A DNA stretch of 34,048 bases, from positions 272,085-306,132 of the forward strand of contig NZ_JAPDMS010000001.1 in NCBI RefSeq assembly GCF_026319365.1, written 5' to 3'. The DNA comes from Methylophaga sp. OBS1 (GTDB lineage: Bacteria > Pseudomonadota > Gammaproteobacteria > Nitrosococcales > Methylophagaceae). A program made the translations under genes and the position numbers. The notes under the pieces were generated by a model. That model did no database searches and was not told where the DNA came from. It saw only the letters and a list, made by a program, of their open reading frames with translations. The first letter of the stretch is position 1, and each line of letters starts with the position of its first letter. Shown here in pieces: positions 8,447-18,093 of this stretch.

Positions 8447-10195
8447 TTGTCGATAACGCCAGTCGTTTTTCGTACCATTTTTATTGTCTTAGTGATGCTC
8501 AGTCTGCCTTTGCGTGCAGAAGAGCACAGTCGGATCAATGTTGAGCTTAATGGTGTTGATCCAGAGCTGACCCAAACGTTAAAAAACGGTCTCACTATAG
8601 AACAGCAGAAGAACAGCGAGCGGCTGAATCCGCGTTATGTGGAAAAGCTATATCAAAGCGGTTTGGAGTCTCTTCAGCAGATGCTGACCGTTTATGGCTA
8701 CTATTCGCCCAGCATTGAGGGTGAACTAAGCGAGCTTGATTCAGGCTGGAAAGCCACTTACCAGATTGAGCTGGGCCAGGCCGTCACACTGGAAAAAGTG
8801 GATCTGCAGATCCGCGGTGAGGCGGAGACCGATCCCGAATTTGAAAAACTAATTGAAGATTTTGCTCTGGAGTCCGGTCAGCAACTCAATCATCAGCAAT
8901 ACGAGAGTGCTAAAAAATCGATCCTGCGCCTCGCCGCCAGCCGGGGTTATTTTGATGGAGAAATGACGCGGGCAGAAGTTAAAGTCTATCCTGATAAATA
9001 TCTGGCAAATGTTTATTTATATTACGATTCCGGTGAGCGCTACCATTTCGGTCAGATTAATTATCCGGATACGGTGATCGGTGAAAGACTGCTGCTGAAA
9101 TTGCAGCCGATAGCGCCGGGAGATGCCTATACCGATGCTCAAGTGCTTTCAATGCGGAATAATCTGAGCAACAGCGGGTATTTTGACTCGGTATCGGTCC
9201 GTGCAGAGCGCGAACAACGAGAGAACGGCGAGGTGCCGCTTACAGTCAGTCTGAACGAGAAACCCAAACATCTATACACTGCCGGCCTCGGCTATGGCAC
9301 CGACACCGGTGCGAGACTCGCATTGGGCTGGGAGAATCGCTACATCAATGATCGTGGTCACCGTCTGACAGCTGATGCCAGACTGTCGCAGGTTGCCAAT
9401 AGTCTGTCTGCTGATTACATCATGCCGTTCTGGAGCGAGACTATTAATACCGTCGGTTTCAACACAGAATATAAACAGCAGGATACCGATACCAGTGAGA
9501 GTCAATCATTTGCGGTCGGGAGCTATTACAAGCGACAACGCTTTGGCTGGGATGAAACCGGCTCACTGAAACTGTTGCAGGAAGACTTTGATGTGTCTGA
9601 TGACAGTGAATCAACTTTGCTGCTCATCCCCGGCGTTTCATGGAGCAGGACCTGGGCTGATAATACCCTCTACACCCGCCATGGCGGACGCTTGACACTA
9701 TCACTGTCTGGCGCGTCAGAGGCGCTACTGTCAGATGTGACTTTCGGGCAGGTCGTATTACGCGGTAAATATATCCGTAGCATTGGCGAAAGCAGCCGTA
9801 TCATTACCCGGGCGTCTATCGGCGCGACCGAGGTCAATGATTTCGAACAACTACCGACCTCATTACGTTTCTTCGCCGGTGGCGATAACAGCATCCGCGG
9901 TTTTGACTACCAGTCGCTGGGACCGGAAGGGGATGATGGTGAAGTCGAAGGCGGCCGTTATCTGGCTGTCGGCAGCCTGGAATATGAAAATATGTTCCTG
10001 GGTGATTGGGGTGGCGCCGTCTTTACTGACTTCGGTAATGCCTACAACAGCTTCAGTGACCCGATTGAATACAGTGTCGGTGTCGGTGTGCGCTGGCGTT
10101 CGCCGGTTGGACTAATCCGGGTTGATATTGCCAAAGCCCTGTCAGACACGGATGAATCGATCGGACTTCATATCGTGATAGGCCCGGATCTCTAA
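8447..10195 (+). CDS. tamA: TamA, outer-membrane translocation and assembly module barrel (Omp85 family)
   Basis: TamA is an Omp85/BamA-type outer-membrane protein that, with TamB, helps insert autotransporters and other outer-membrane components. A signal peptide (FRTIFIVLVMLSLPLRA) is followed by POTRA repeats (about residues 25-265) and a 16-strand barrel. The conserved barrel motif FFAGGDNSIRGFDYQSLGP (residues about 474-492) is the L6 VRGF/Y-type loop of the superfamily. At 582 residues it has the normal length. The start is a TTG; no in-frame ATG lies upstream, and the next one (8495) would cut the signal peptide. It is immediately adjacent to tamB. Confidence 0.92.
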   Translation: MSITPVVFRTIFIVLVMLSLPLRAEEHSRINVELNGVDPELTQTLKNGLTIEQQKNSERLNPRYVEKLYQSGLESLQQMLTVYGYYSPSIEGELSELDSGWKATYQIELGQAVTLEKVDLQIRGEAETDPEFEKLIEDFALESGQQLNHQQYESAKKSILRLAASRGYFDGEMTRAEVKVYPDKYLANVYLYYDSGERYHFGQINYPDTVIGERLLLKLQPIAPGDAYTDAQVLSMRNNLSNSGYFDSVSVRAEREQRENGEVPLTVSLNEKPKHLYTAGLGYGTDTGARLALGWENRYINDRGHRLTADARLSQVANSLSADYIMPFWSETINTVGFNTEYKQQDTDTSESQSFAVGSYYKRQRFGWDETGSLKLLQEDFDVSDDSESTLLLIPGVSWSRTWADNTLYTRHGGRLTLSLSGASEALLSDVTFGQVVLRGKYIRSIGESSRIITRASIGATEVNDFEQLPTSLRFFAGGDNSIRGFDYQSLGPEGDDGEVEGGRYLAVGSLEYENMFLGDWGGAVFTDFGNAYNSFSDPIEYSVGVGVRWRSPVGLIRVDIAKALSDTDESIGLHIVIGPDL

Positions 10196-13100
10196 ATGCG
10201 TAAAAAGCTTCTTTATTCCTTCATTATTTTACTGCTGCTGATACTGTTTTCATCCGCCTGGTTGCTGGGAACGCAGTCCGGACTGAATGCGCTGGTCAGC
10301 CTCAGCGAACGTTTCGTCCCTGCGTTACAGATTAACCAGGCTGAGGGTCGTGTGCTGGGTAATCTGTCTCTACGGGGGATTCAGTATCGCCCTCAGGACA
10401 GTAGCGGTGCAGAGATCGAACAGGTCGACCTCGACTGGCAGCCTGCCGCGCTTCTCAGTGCCACGCTCAAGATCGATACGCTCAGCATCAATAAACTTGA
10501 TATCTATACCGTCGCCAGCGAGACAACGGCTGAAGAGGGGGCGTTAAATCTGCCCGAGCTACAGTTACCACTGCAGATAAAAATAGCCAGTTTCAATCTC
10601 ACAGATGTTGCATTAATCGATGAACAAGGTCAGGAAACGCCTCTGATCAACACGTTCAGTACCAATGCAGCACTCAATGATAACGAGCTGATCATCAACG
10701 AATTATCAGTCGTGCGTGACGACCTGGAGACCAGCCTGAATGGTAAATTGGCACTTCAGTCGCCATACCCGGCATCAATCGACTATCACGTTACATTGAA
10801 GCAGTTGTTTGAAGCGCCCTTAAAGCTGGATGGCAATATAAACGGTGATATCGAGAAGCTCATTCTGAAACAGAAGGTCTCCGAACCGCTGGCTTCGCAG
10901 CAAACGGTGGTGGTAACCGATGTACTCGATGACTTGCAGTGGACGCTCGAAGCTAAAGCCGATGAGATTGATTTGGCGGCGGTGATGCCCGACCAGCCCA
11001 CCCGGTTTGAAGCACTTGATATCGGGGCCGAAGGCAGCCTGAACCGTGTTGATGCCCAGATCAGTGGCCGTGTATTACAATCCGAGCTGCCGCCGCTTGC
11101 TGTCAATGCCGATATTAATTCCGATGACCTGGAAAACTGGCAACTGGCCCTCAACACAGCCATTAGTGAAGCTCAGACGCTGAAGCTTGCCGGTAAAGTC
11201 AATATCAGCGGCGAGTCGCCAGAAGCGGATCTGACTGCTTCGTGGCAAAATCTCAGCTGGCCGTTAACGGGCGACCAGACGTTGGTTACAAGCCCTGACG
11301 GTTCGCTTTCTGTGACTGGCACAATGGAAAATTATCAGGCACAGCTCAAATCGACTTTGAACTGGGAACAGCAACCCCTGCATGTGTCAGCTGATTCGAC
11401 AGGTAGTCTGAGTCAGTTGCAAATCGAGTCAATGCAAGTTGAAGGCTTTCAAGGTCGCCTTGATGCGACCGGCATGGTCAACTGGCAGGCCTCGCCGATG
11501 CAGTATCAGCTTGATGCCGACTGGCAGAATATCGTGTTACCGGAAAATCTGGCTCAACGCGTTATCAAACTGGAACAGGGTCAGATTCAACTGGATGGCA
11601 ACCCCGAAACTTTGCAGCTATCAACAAAAGCCGATCTGCTCATCGACGATATCAAAGCCAGTATTCAGGCCAACGGCAGTGGGGAGACCAGTCGTGGCTT
11701 TGATGCTGCTGAACTGATGATTCAACTGGCAGAAGGCTCGATGCGCTATCAGGGCCCGTTGTTGTGGCAGGGGGATACTCGGGTCGACGGTCAACTGGCA
11801 TTAAATGAACTCAATCCTGGCCTGTTAGCGGCTGACTGGCCGGGTAGTTTGAGTGGAGATGCGGCAATCAGGGTCTCCGCACCCGACACAGGCATTCAGG
11901 TTGATGCGCAGGATATTGCCATTGATGGTGAGTTACGTGACCGACCACTCAAGCTGAACGGCGCTGTCAGTTATAGCGAACAGCGCATTAATGTCAGCGA
12001 TTTGAGACTGAAGTCCGGACAATCTAGCCTGGCTGCCAGCGGTCAGCTTCAGCAGGAGAGTCTCGACTTTACATGGTCGCTGCAATCTACTGATTTGCAA
12101 GATTTTTATCCTGGGGTGTCGGGCCGCCTTGATGCAGACGGTACTGTCTCCGGCACGCTGGAAATGCCCGCCGCCGAGCTTCGGTTAAACGGCAAAGCGA
12201 TCGCTTATGGTGAGGTTCAGGCAGGAGAGGTGAATGGCACGGCCACAATGACTCTGGCAGAGAACGCGGACTTGAATGCAGATATTGCATTGCAGAATCT
12301 CAGGCTGCCGCAATTGACAGCTGAAAGTCTCAATCTGAACATCGAGGGCAAACAACAGCAGCATGATATCGAGCTCACACTTGTTTCCCAACCACTTGAC
12401 CTGTCAATGCAAGCCAGTGGCGGGCTGGATACCGAACAGGTCTGGCAGGGCCAGTTACAGCAATTGAGTTTCAGCAATGATAAGGCAGGACAATGGCAGT
12501 TGAGCGAAAAAGGGCTGATGACGCTCTCAGCACAAAAGCAGACTGTGCCATTACACTGCTGGTCATCGTCCACTGGCGAGTTCTGCCTTGAGGCCAGGCA
12601 TCAGGACCAGCAGTGGCAGGCTGCTGGTCACTTCGCTGATCTCCCGCTCAGCCTGTTTGAAGCCTTTGTGGTCGAAATCGAACAGCTTCAGGGCCGCTTG
12701 CGTGGGCAGTTTTCTCTGGCATCAGATGAACAATCGGTGATCATCGGTGAGGGTGAAATCAATCTGGACGATGCCAGTCTGCAAATGAACCAGACCGCAC
12801 TGAATCAGCAAAAGCCGGTGCCATTGAACAATGTCAGTCTGCGCTATCAAATCGATGCCGATAAGAGTACAGCCAGTTTCCATCTCGAGCCTCAGTTGGA
12901 TGGCGTTTCGGCAGTGCATGCCGAATTAGAGACTGCGGGCTTGTCGACGCTGATCAACCATCCTGAACAAGCAGCACTGGACGGTAATATCACCACCGCA
13001 GTGCGTGATTTGTCGCAATTGGAGTTATCACACCCGGCCTTTGGTGACCTAAAGGGTCAGCTTGATATCAATCTCGATATCAGTGGCACACTGGCCCAGC

Positions 13101-14239
13101 CTGCAATTCAGGGCCAAGCCTGCCTGCAGCAGGGTGAAGTCGCTATCGTCGATGCCGGGATCGTGCTGGAACAAATTCAGGCGAGTGTTAAAGGCAATAC
13201 CGATACGGTCAACTTTGATTTCCAGGCGCGTTCAGGCGGTGGCAGTCTGATGGGGGATGGCGTCTTCAGACTGACAGACTCCAGCTGGGAATTGACGACC
13301 AACATCCAGGGACGGGAATTCGAGGCCATGAATACGCCTGAGGCCTTGGTGATTGCCGAACCGGAGTTAACGGTGTCTGTGACGCCGCAAAAGACCCTGG
13401 TAACCGGCAAAGTGCATATTCCACGCGCCCAGATTGAGCCGACCCAGTTTAACTCGACCGTCAGCCCCAGCCGCGATGTGGTGGTTGTCAGTGATGAAGA
13501 AAAGATCGATGAGTCTGCGGCGGTGACGGAAATCGATATCACGGTCAGCCTGGGAGATAAAGTGAAACTTAAGGCGATGGGCTTTCAGGGTCGTCTGACA
13601 GGCTCATTGAGAGTCTTCGGTAAAACCAGCGATATCTTGCTGGCGAATGGCGAGATTATGGTCAAAGACGGCAGCTACATCGCTTATGGGCAGACCTTGC
13701 ATGTTGATGATGGTAGTATCCGTTTTGCCGGCGGTCCCATTGACAACCCCGAACTGGATATCAAAGCGGTGCGTAAAGGCAAAGATTACCAGGCCGGGCT
13801 GCGAATACAGGGCACAGCTGCTTCACCACAGGCGGATTTGTTTTCTGATCCGAGCATGAGCCAGGACGACATATTGTCCTACCTGCTGCTGGGTAAACCG
13901 TTGAATCAGGCCAGTGCCACCGACGCCGCTTTATTAGCCTCAGCAGCGACCGGTATGGGCTTGCAGAATGGCGCGATGATTGGCGACGAAATTGCCAGCA
14001 CCTTTGGACTTGATGAGTTTTCGATTGAAGGTGATAGCGCCGAGAATGCCGCGGTGCAGGTGGGTAAATATCTATCGCCAAAACTCTATTTAAGTTATGG
14101 CATTGGTGTGTTCGAATCCGTCAGCACCGTTGAGTTGCGCTATCAGCTCAGTCAAATATGGTCCCTGAAAGCGGAATCCGGCACCGAGAGTGGGGTGGAT
14201 TTGCTCTATACCTTTGAGCGTGGTGGACCTGAAGACTGA
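10196..14239 (+). CDS. tamB: TamB, inner-membrane-anchored periplasmic translocation protein
   Basis: The 1347-residue protein has an N-terminal membrane anchor (about residues 4-26), then a long beta-rich periplasmic rod. It ends in the conserved TamB (DUF490) C-terminal domain: VKDGSYIAYGQTLHVDDGSIRFAGGPIDNPELDIKAVR, SQDDILSYLLLGKPL and YLSPKLYLSYGIGVFE. TamB spans the periplasm, contacts TamA and is implicated in outer-membrane protein and phospholipid traffic. Its ATG directly follows the tamA stop codon with no spacer, indicating tight co-expression. A terminator follows. Confidence 0.93.
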   Translation: MRKKLLYSFIILLLLILFSSAWLLGTQSGLNALVSLSERFVPALQINQAEGRVLGNLSLRGIQYRPQDSSGAEIEQVDLDWQPAALLSATLKIDTLSINKLDIYTVASETTAEEGALNLPELQLPLQIKIASFNLTDVALIDEQGQETPLINTFSTNAALNDNELIINELSVVRDDLETSLNGKLALQSPYPASIDYHVTLKQLFEAPLKLDGNINGDIEKLILKQKVSEPLASQQTVVVTDVLDDLQWTLEAKADEIDLAAVMPDQPTRFEALDIGAEGSLNRVDAQISGRVLQSELPPLAVNADINSDDLENWQLALNTAISEAQTLKLAGKVNISGESPEADLTASWQNLSWPLTGDQTLVTSPDGSLSVTGTMENYQAQLKSTLNWEQQPLHVSADSTGSLSQLQIESMQVEGFQGRLDATGMVNWQASPMQYQLDADWQNIVLPENLAQRVIKLEQGQIQLDGNPETLQLSTKADLLIDDIKASIQANGSGETSRGFDAAELMIQLAEGSMRYQGPLLWQGDTRVDGQLALNELNPGLLAADWPGSLSGDAAIRVSAPDTGIQVDAQDIAIDGELRDRPLKLNGAVSYSEQRINVSDLRLKSGQSSLAASGQLQQESLDFTWSLQSTDLQDFYPGVSGRLDADGTVSGTLEMPAAELRLNGKAIAYGEVQAGEVNGTATMTLAENADLNADIALQNLRLPQLTAESLNLNIEGKQQQHDIELTLVSQPLDLSMQASGGLDTEQVWQGQLQQLSFSNDKAGQWQLSEKGLMTLSAQKQTVPLHCWSSSTGEFCLEARHQDQQWQAAGHFADLPLSLFEAFVVEIEQLQGRLRGQFSLASDEQSVIIGEGEINLDDASLQMNQTALNQQKPVPLNNVSLRYQIDADKSTASFHLEPQLDGVSAVHAELETAGLSTLINHPEQAALDGNITTAVRDLSQLELSHPAFGDLKGQLDINLDISGTLAQPAIQGQACLQQGEVAIVDAGIVLEQIQASVKGNTDTVNFDFQARSGGGSLMGDGVFRLTDSSWELTTNIQGREFEAMNTPEALVIAEPELTVSVTPQKTLVTGKVHIPRAQIEPTQFNSTVSPSRDVVVVSDEEKIDESAAVTEIDITVSLGDKVKLKAMGFQGRLTGSLRVFGKTSDILLANGEIMVKDGSYIAYGQTLHVDDGSIRFAGGPIDNPELDIKAVRKGKDYQAGLRIQGTAASPQADLFSDPSMSQDDILSYLLLGKPLNQASATDAALLASAATGMGLQNGAMIGDEIASTFGLDEFSIEGDSAENAAVQVGKYLSPKLYLSYGIGVFESVSTVELRYQLSQIWSLKAESGTESGVDLLYTFERGGPED

Positions 14240-14247
14240 CACAAATA

Positions 14248-14275
14248 AAAAAAGCCCTGCATTGCAGGGCTTTTG
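14248..14275 (+). terminator. Rho-independent terminator after tamB
   Basis: A 10-bp stem (AAAGCCCTGC / GCAGGGCTTT) with a three-base loop is followed by a short T run. A-rich sequence on the other side lets it work in both directions, serving tamB and the convergent dksA. Confidence 0.88.
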
Positions 14276-14327
14276 TCTAGCGTATGAGGTTTAAAGCAGG
14301 CTGCAAGCAGCTTGAGCCCGCCAGGCA

Positions 14328-14750
14328 TCAAACGCGGTTTTTCTCTCTGATTTCGTCCAGCGTTTTACAGTCGATGCACAGTGTTGCTGTAGGACGAGCT
14401 TCCAGACGACGAATCCCGATTTCGGTACCACAGGATTCACAGAAGCCGTAATCACCTTTTTCCAGGTCGACCAGCGACTCGTCGATTTTTTTAATCAGTT
14501 TGCGTTCACGGTCACGGGTTCGCAGCTCCAGCGTGAACTCTTCTTCCTGAGTGGCACGATCGTTGGGGTCAGGGAAGTTCGCTGCTTCGTCCTGCATGTG
14601 GTGAACAGTACGGTCAACTTCTTCACGCAACTGAGCACGCCATGACAGCAGAATGTGACGGAAATGCTCAACCTGAGCGTCGTTCATGTATTCTTCGCCT
14701 GGCTGCTCCTGGTAAGGAGTGAACTTAGCGTCGGCTTGAGTGTTTTCCAT
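14328..14750 (-). CDS. dksA: RNA polymerase-binding transcription factor DksA
   Basis: DksA binds the RNA polymerase secondary channel and, with ppGpp, tunes stringent-response promoters. The 140-residue protein shows the coiled-coil hairpin ([64 protein letters not shown]) with the tip Asp-Pro-x-Asp-Arg-Ala. It also has the four-cysteine zinc finger CESCGTEIG ... [12 protein letters not shown]. It is full length, with a GAGG ribosome site upstream of the ATG. It lies convergent to tamB and divergent from the aminotransferase. Confidence 0.95.
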   Translation of the reverse strand: MENTQADAKFTPYQEQPGEEYMNDAQVEHFRHILLSWRAQLREEVDRTVHHMQDEAANFPDPNDRATQEEEFTLELRTRDRERKLIKKIDESLVDLEKGDYGFCESCGTEIGIRRLEARPTATLCIDCKTLDEIREKNRV

Positions 14751-15172
14751 GTTGAAACCTCATACTTATAAAACCAAGGGCGAATCTATACCAGAACGCC
14801 CTCGCATGTGCAAAACTAAAATTCCATTTTAGCCCAATTCAACAGTCAAAAATCACGAATAAACTAATAAAAAGCGGCTGTTTTTGATAAACACTCAACA
14901 CTTCGCGGATTGACAGTGCTCATGTGCGCCGGCGCAATCAATCGCGCATCATAATAACCCAGTGCCAAGTCCATTTTAGCGTACAAAAATGCTGGTTTTT
15001 GTTTGTGACAACGTGGTCACAACGTCGCTTTATGACTTTCAATGTTCCCATCATACGCCAGATAAAAAGCCTGAGATCAAGCCTGATTCAGGATTGTTTT
15101 GCCAGCGTGCAGCATTACTCTTATCCTTGCCGGTAATCGTTCGAGTAAGCGTCTAATTTTCAAGGGAGATTC
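14751..15172. promoter_or_regulatory. Intergenic region between dksA and the aminotransferase, with a dyad at 15003-15022
   Basis: About 420 bases hold no credible gene. The one clear element is a dyad at 15003-15022: TTGTGAC, six bases, GTCACAA, a perfect 7-bp inverted repeat. It lies 150 bases before the aminotransferase start and is a plausible operator. The half-sites recall CRP, but the TGTGA-to-TCACA spacing is 8 rather than 6. The dksA-proximal part is A/T-rich and probably holds the dksA promoter. A good ribosome site (AAGGGAGA) precedes the aminotransferase ATG. Confidence 0.4.
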
Positions 15173-16354
15173 ATGAGCAGGCCAATCAGCAAACGGGCAC
15201 AGGCCATTTCACCATTTCATGTGATGGATATTCTGGCCCAGGCCAAAGCCATGCAGGCGCGCGGCCATGACATCATTCATATGGAAGTCGGAGAGCCTGA
15301 CTTTGAGACACCAAAGCCGATTATTGAAGCTGGCATCAAGGCGCTCGAAGATGCCCGGACCCATTACACACCGGCACTGGGCTTGCCCGAGCTCAGACAA
15401 GCCATTGCGGACTGGTATCAAACCCACTATAGCGTAAAGGTCTCAGCGGATCGGATTATCGTTACACCCGGTGCTTCCGGCGCTTTGCTGCTGGTCATGG
15501 GGGCTTTGCTTGATAAAGACCACAAAGTCATGCTGGCCGACCCGGGCTATCCCTGTAATCGCCATTTCGCCCGGTTTGTGGAGGGAGAAGTCAATGCCGT
15601 TCCGGTCACGGCAAAGAGCCATTACCAACTCACAGCACAGCATGTTGAAGAACATTGGGATGCAAACACCCGTCTTGCCCTGGTGGCTTCACCATCCAAC
15701 CCAACTGGCACCGTATTGACCAAATCTGAACTGGCAGCCTTGTCAGCGGCGGTAAAAAAAGAGCAGGGCACTCTCATCGTTGACGAAATCTATCACGGCC
15801 TGACCTACGATGGCTTCCACGCACCCAGCGCCCTGCAAGTCGATGATGAAGCGTTTGTGATAAACAGCTTCTCTAAATTCTTCGGCATGACCGGCTGGCG
15901 ATTAGGTTGGCTGGTCGTGCCCGATGGCTACACCGAAGTCATGGGTCGCCTGGCACAAAACCTTTATCTCGCTGCCCCTACCATGTCGCAATATGCGGCA
16001 CTGTCAGCCTTTGAAGGTGAGACTCTGGCTATCCTTGAGCAACGCCGTCAAATCCTGCAGCAGCGCCGTGATGCCTTGCTACCCGCTTTGAGGGAAATCG
16101 GTTTTGATATACCCGTCAAGCCCCAGGGCGCGTTCTACCTCTATGCTAACTGTTCAACGTTATTAAACGAAAAAGTCCCAGACAGCATGGCTCTGTCACG
16201 CTACCTGCTCAAAGAAGCAGGCGTGGCCATTACACCGGGCCTTGATTTCGGCAATTTCGAAGCAGAAAAACATTGTCGCTTTGCCTATACCACCAGTGAA
16301 GAGCGACTGCTTGAGGCGGCAGAGAGAATAGGTAAAGCATTAGGTAGATTATGA
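15173..16354 (+). CDS. Class I/II pyridoxal-phosphate aminotransferase
   Basis: The 393-residue protein is a fold-type I, PLP-dependent aminotransferase of the aspartate aminotransferase superfamily. Visible motifs are GEPDFETP near the N-terminus (substrate lid), PSNPTGT, the DEIYHGLTYDG block with the PLP-ring Asp and Tyr, and SFSKFFGMTGWRLGW, whose Lys forms the Schiff base. A C-terminal Arg in HCRFAYTTSEERL should bind the substrate carboxylate. The sequence resembles the AlaC/YfdZ-like or aspartate-prephenate-type members, but I cannot choose the amino donor. It is the last backbone gene before the cassette block. Confidence 0.9.
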   Translation: MSRPISKRAQAISPFHVMDILAQAKAMQARGHDIIHMEVGEPDFETPKPIIEAGIKALEDARTHYTPALGLPELRQAIADWYQTHYSVKVSADRIIVTPGASGALLLVMGALLDKDHKVMLADPGYPCNRHFARFVEGEVNAVPVTAKSHYQLTAQHVEEHWDANTRLALVASPSNPTGTVLTKSELAALSAAVKKEQGTLIVDEIYHGLTYDGFHAPSALQVDDEAFVINSFSKFFGMTGWRLGWLVVPDGYTEVMGRLAQNLYLAAPTMSQYAALSAFEGETLAILEQRRQILQQRRDALLPALREIGFDIPVKPQGAFYLYANCSTLLNEKVPDSMALSRYLLKEAGVAITPGLDFGNFEAEKHCRFAYTTSEERLLEAAERIGKALGRL

Positions 16355-16470
16355 TGAAAGGAAATGCGCAATGAAATCAGAAGGCTGCGCTTAAGCAAAC
16401 CGTCAGACTCCTTCATGCTTGAAGCGTAAACGACAAAGCCGACCATAGCGAAAGCTTAATAAAACGTTGG

Positions 16471-16502
16471 TCATTGCGAGGAGGTGACGACGCAGCAATC
16501 CA
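16471..16502. repeat. REP-like short palindromic element
   Basis: The stretch reads TCATTGCGAGGAGG followed by TGACGACGCAGCAATCCA. ATTGC and GCAAT are its outer inverted arms. Elements of this kind (ATTGCGAGG...GCAATC) are dispersed in many gammaproteobacterial intergenic regions. Only one copy was seen in this window. Confidence 0.5.
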
Positions 16503-16846
16503 CCGATCGCTTGCCACAAGCCCAAGCCTGTGAAATATTAGGCTACAACATGGAAAGACCAAGGCTATCTCGCCTGACCATCATAAATTGTTGAATGGCG
16601 TTGAGAAATGGAGATTTGTTTTGCATGGAAGCGACCTCATCCCTGAATAACCACATAACTAACCCGACAATAATCCGTATAGTCGGCCCGATTCTTTTCT
16701 CCTTGAAAAGAATCTTTTTTCCATTTCTACCATGTTTACATAGACTTATCGAGCACCAGGCATTTCTTGCCAGAAAATTAAAAGGCCGCCCGATAATATT
16801 TATTATGAGGCCAACGGCCTTATTAACAGGCTGTTAGAAACACATA
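16503..16846. other. Noncoding left edge of the cassette block
   Basis: No convincing gene is present. Besides the orphan terminator at 16690-16720 there is a nested hairpin at 16782-16821: outer arms AAGGCCG / CGGCCTT, inner ATAATA / TATTAT with a two-base loop. It is followed at 16823-16836 by the palindromic TAACAG-G-CTGTTA. The final GTTAGAA directly before the first cassette gene looks like a half recombination core (GTTRRRY, last base mismatched). The nested hairpin could be part of a decayed attC or attI, but no primary attI was recognised. An 80-residue reading frame starting at 16595 has no supporting features. Confidence 0.4.
16690..16720 (+). terminator. Orphan rho-independent terminator
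   Basis: A perfect 10-bp stem (GATTCTTTTC / GAAAAGAATC, 5-base loop) is followed by six T residues. It lies 336 bases after the aminotransferase stop with no gene directly upstream, so it may be the leftover 3' end of a lost gene. Confidence 0.75.
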
Positions 16847-17470
16847 ATGAAATTCATTTACTTCCTCCTGACAATACTTTTGTTATCGGCTTGTACTACT
16901 TTTCCAGATCATGCTCCGACATACTCAGGTCCCAAAAAAACAAATCAGGAAGTCGCGTTATTAGTTAGAGTGCTAGCAGGTCATTTTTTTTCGAACACTA
17001 CTGTCTATACAAAGTCCGTCGACAATCAAGACATTCGTGGTCTAAGCTGCAAGGGAGATGATGGAAAAGATATACGCTGCCCATTTGCTTTAGGCTTGAT
17101 TGATGGTGATCACACGGTTGTGCTCAGTATTCTTGAGCATGAGAACTTATGGTTTCCGGTCTGGTTACGAGAAAAGAAGGTTGACGTCATTTATAAGGTC
17201 AATTTTACTTCTAGAAGGGGCTATACCTATGGTCCACTATTAATCCCTGAAGAAAATGACCCTAACAAACATAAAGTCTGTATTGCTGAGACCTTAACTG
17301 GAAATTCTGTCAGAGAATCTAAAACCTTTGTTGGATGCTCAGCACCAAAGATATTGGCTGATCAGGAACGTCACGTGTGTTTCGATGTATTCAACACCCG
17401 CAAGGAGAAAGTGAATAATAGCTCAAATCAAACTCTGATAGATGTTTACTCGAATGAAGACTGCTTTTGA
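16847..17470 (+). CDS. Hypothetical lipoprotein (first cassette gene)
   Basis: The 207-residue protein begins MKFIYFLLTILLLSACTTF, a type II signal peptide with lipobox LSAC (Cys16), so it should be lipid-anchored in the cell envelope. The mature part is mixed alpha/beta with several Cys (CKGDDGKDIRC, GCSAP, HVCFD), possibly disulfide-bonded. I recognise no family. The start lies 11 bases after a GTTAGAA core-like motif, and no strong ribosome site is visible, as is common in integron cassettes. Base composition is more A/T-rich than the backbone genes. A candidate attC follows its stop within a few bases. Confidence 0.65.
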   Translation: MKFIYFLLTILLLSACTTFPDHAPTYSGPKKTNQEVALLVRVLAGHFFSNTTVYTKSVDNQDIRGLSCKGDDGKDIRCPFALGLIDGDHTVVLSILEHENLWFPVWLREKKVDVIYKVNFTSRRGYTYGPLLIPEENDPNKHKVCIAETLTGNSVRESKTFVGCSAPKILADQERHVCFDVFNTRKEKVNNSSNQTLIDVYSNEDCF

Positions 17471-17473
17471 GTT

Positions 17474-17529
17474 TTTTAACATGTCCTTCCAGCCGACCGT
17501 TAACGCGTCGGTTGAATGAAGCATTAGGC
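17474..17529 (+). other. attC-like site a
   Basis: Just after the lipoprotein stop lies TTTTAAC (R''-like), then a stem around CCGAC / GTCGG with wobble pairs, then ATTAGGC (R'-like; GTTRRRY with A for G). The right half, from GACCG to the R' box, is nearly identical to the site at 20043-20098, showing a shared origin. Confidence 0.5.
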
Positions 17530-17544
17530 ACCAAGGAGAGTACG

Positions 17545-18093
17545 TTGCAAAACGAAGACGAAATAGTAATAGCGCTCAGCAAATTTAAAATCATTCTGAT
17601 GATTGCTGGGTCACTGGCATTTGTGGTTGGAGGTCTTTGGCTCACCACATTAGATTCCGAACAAATCGAATCTTCACGCAAATACAGCAACCCTCAAATA
17701 GCCCATGCAGTTGGCTACATCTGCATGGCGTTTTTCGGTCTATGTGCCGCTTATGGCATCACTAAACTCTTCGATTCAAAGCCGGGGCTAATCTTCAATC
17801 ATAAGGGCATCACGGATAATTCAAGCGGTGTAGCTGCCGGGCTTATCCCATGGGCGGAAATATCGGGTTTTAGCGAATATCAGATCCAAAGACAAAAAAT
17901 GCTAATAATCCATGTCCAAGATCCCAAAAAATATGTAGATCGGGGCGGCGCAATGAAGCGTGCCTTAAACAATGCAAACATGAAAATGGTTGGCAGTCCA
18001 ATTGCTATATCATCAAATTCACTAAAAATCAGCTATTCGAAGTTACTAGAACTCGTAGAAAACAGCTTTAGCAAATATGGTTCAGGTGCCTAA
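17545..18093 (+). CDS. STM3941-like two-helix membrane protein (cassette gene)
   Basis: I chose the TTG at 17545 because AAGGAG lies 9 bases upstream; a longer reading frame from 17467 would translate the attC-like site itself. The resulting 182-residue protein has two transmembrane helices (about residues 14-34 and 52-72). A soluble C-terminal domain follows, with LIFNHKGITDNSSGVAAGLIPWAEISGF, the pattern of STM3941-family (PH-like, bacterial) proteins. Function is unknown. The stop codon TAA is embedded in a GCCTAAC motif, a typical R'' box position for a cassette gene. Confidence 0.65.
   Translation: MQNEDEIVIALSKFKIILMIAGSLAFVVGGLWLTTLDSEQIESSRKYSNPQIAHAVGYICMAFFGLCAAYGITKLFDSKPGLIFNHKGITDNSSGVAAGLIPWAEISGFSEYQIQRQKMLIIHVQDPKKYVDRGGAMKRALNNANMKMVGSPIAISSNSLKISYSKLLELVENSFSKYGSGA

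Noticed and set aside
15003..15022. A CRP binding site
   Set aside because: The spacing between TGTGA and TCACA is eight bases, not six as in CRP sites; kept only as a dyad of unknown factor.
16595..16837. An 80-residue frame in the gap before the first cassette
   Set aside because: It spans the orphan terminator, has no ribosome site and no recognisable features.
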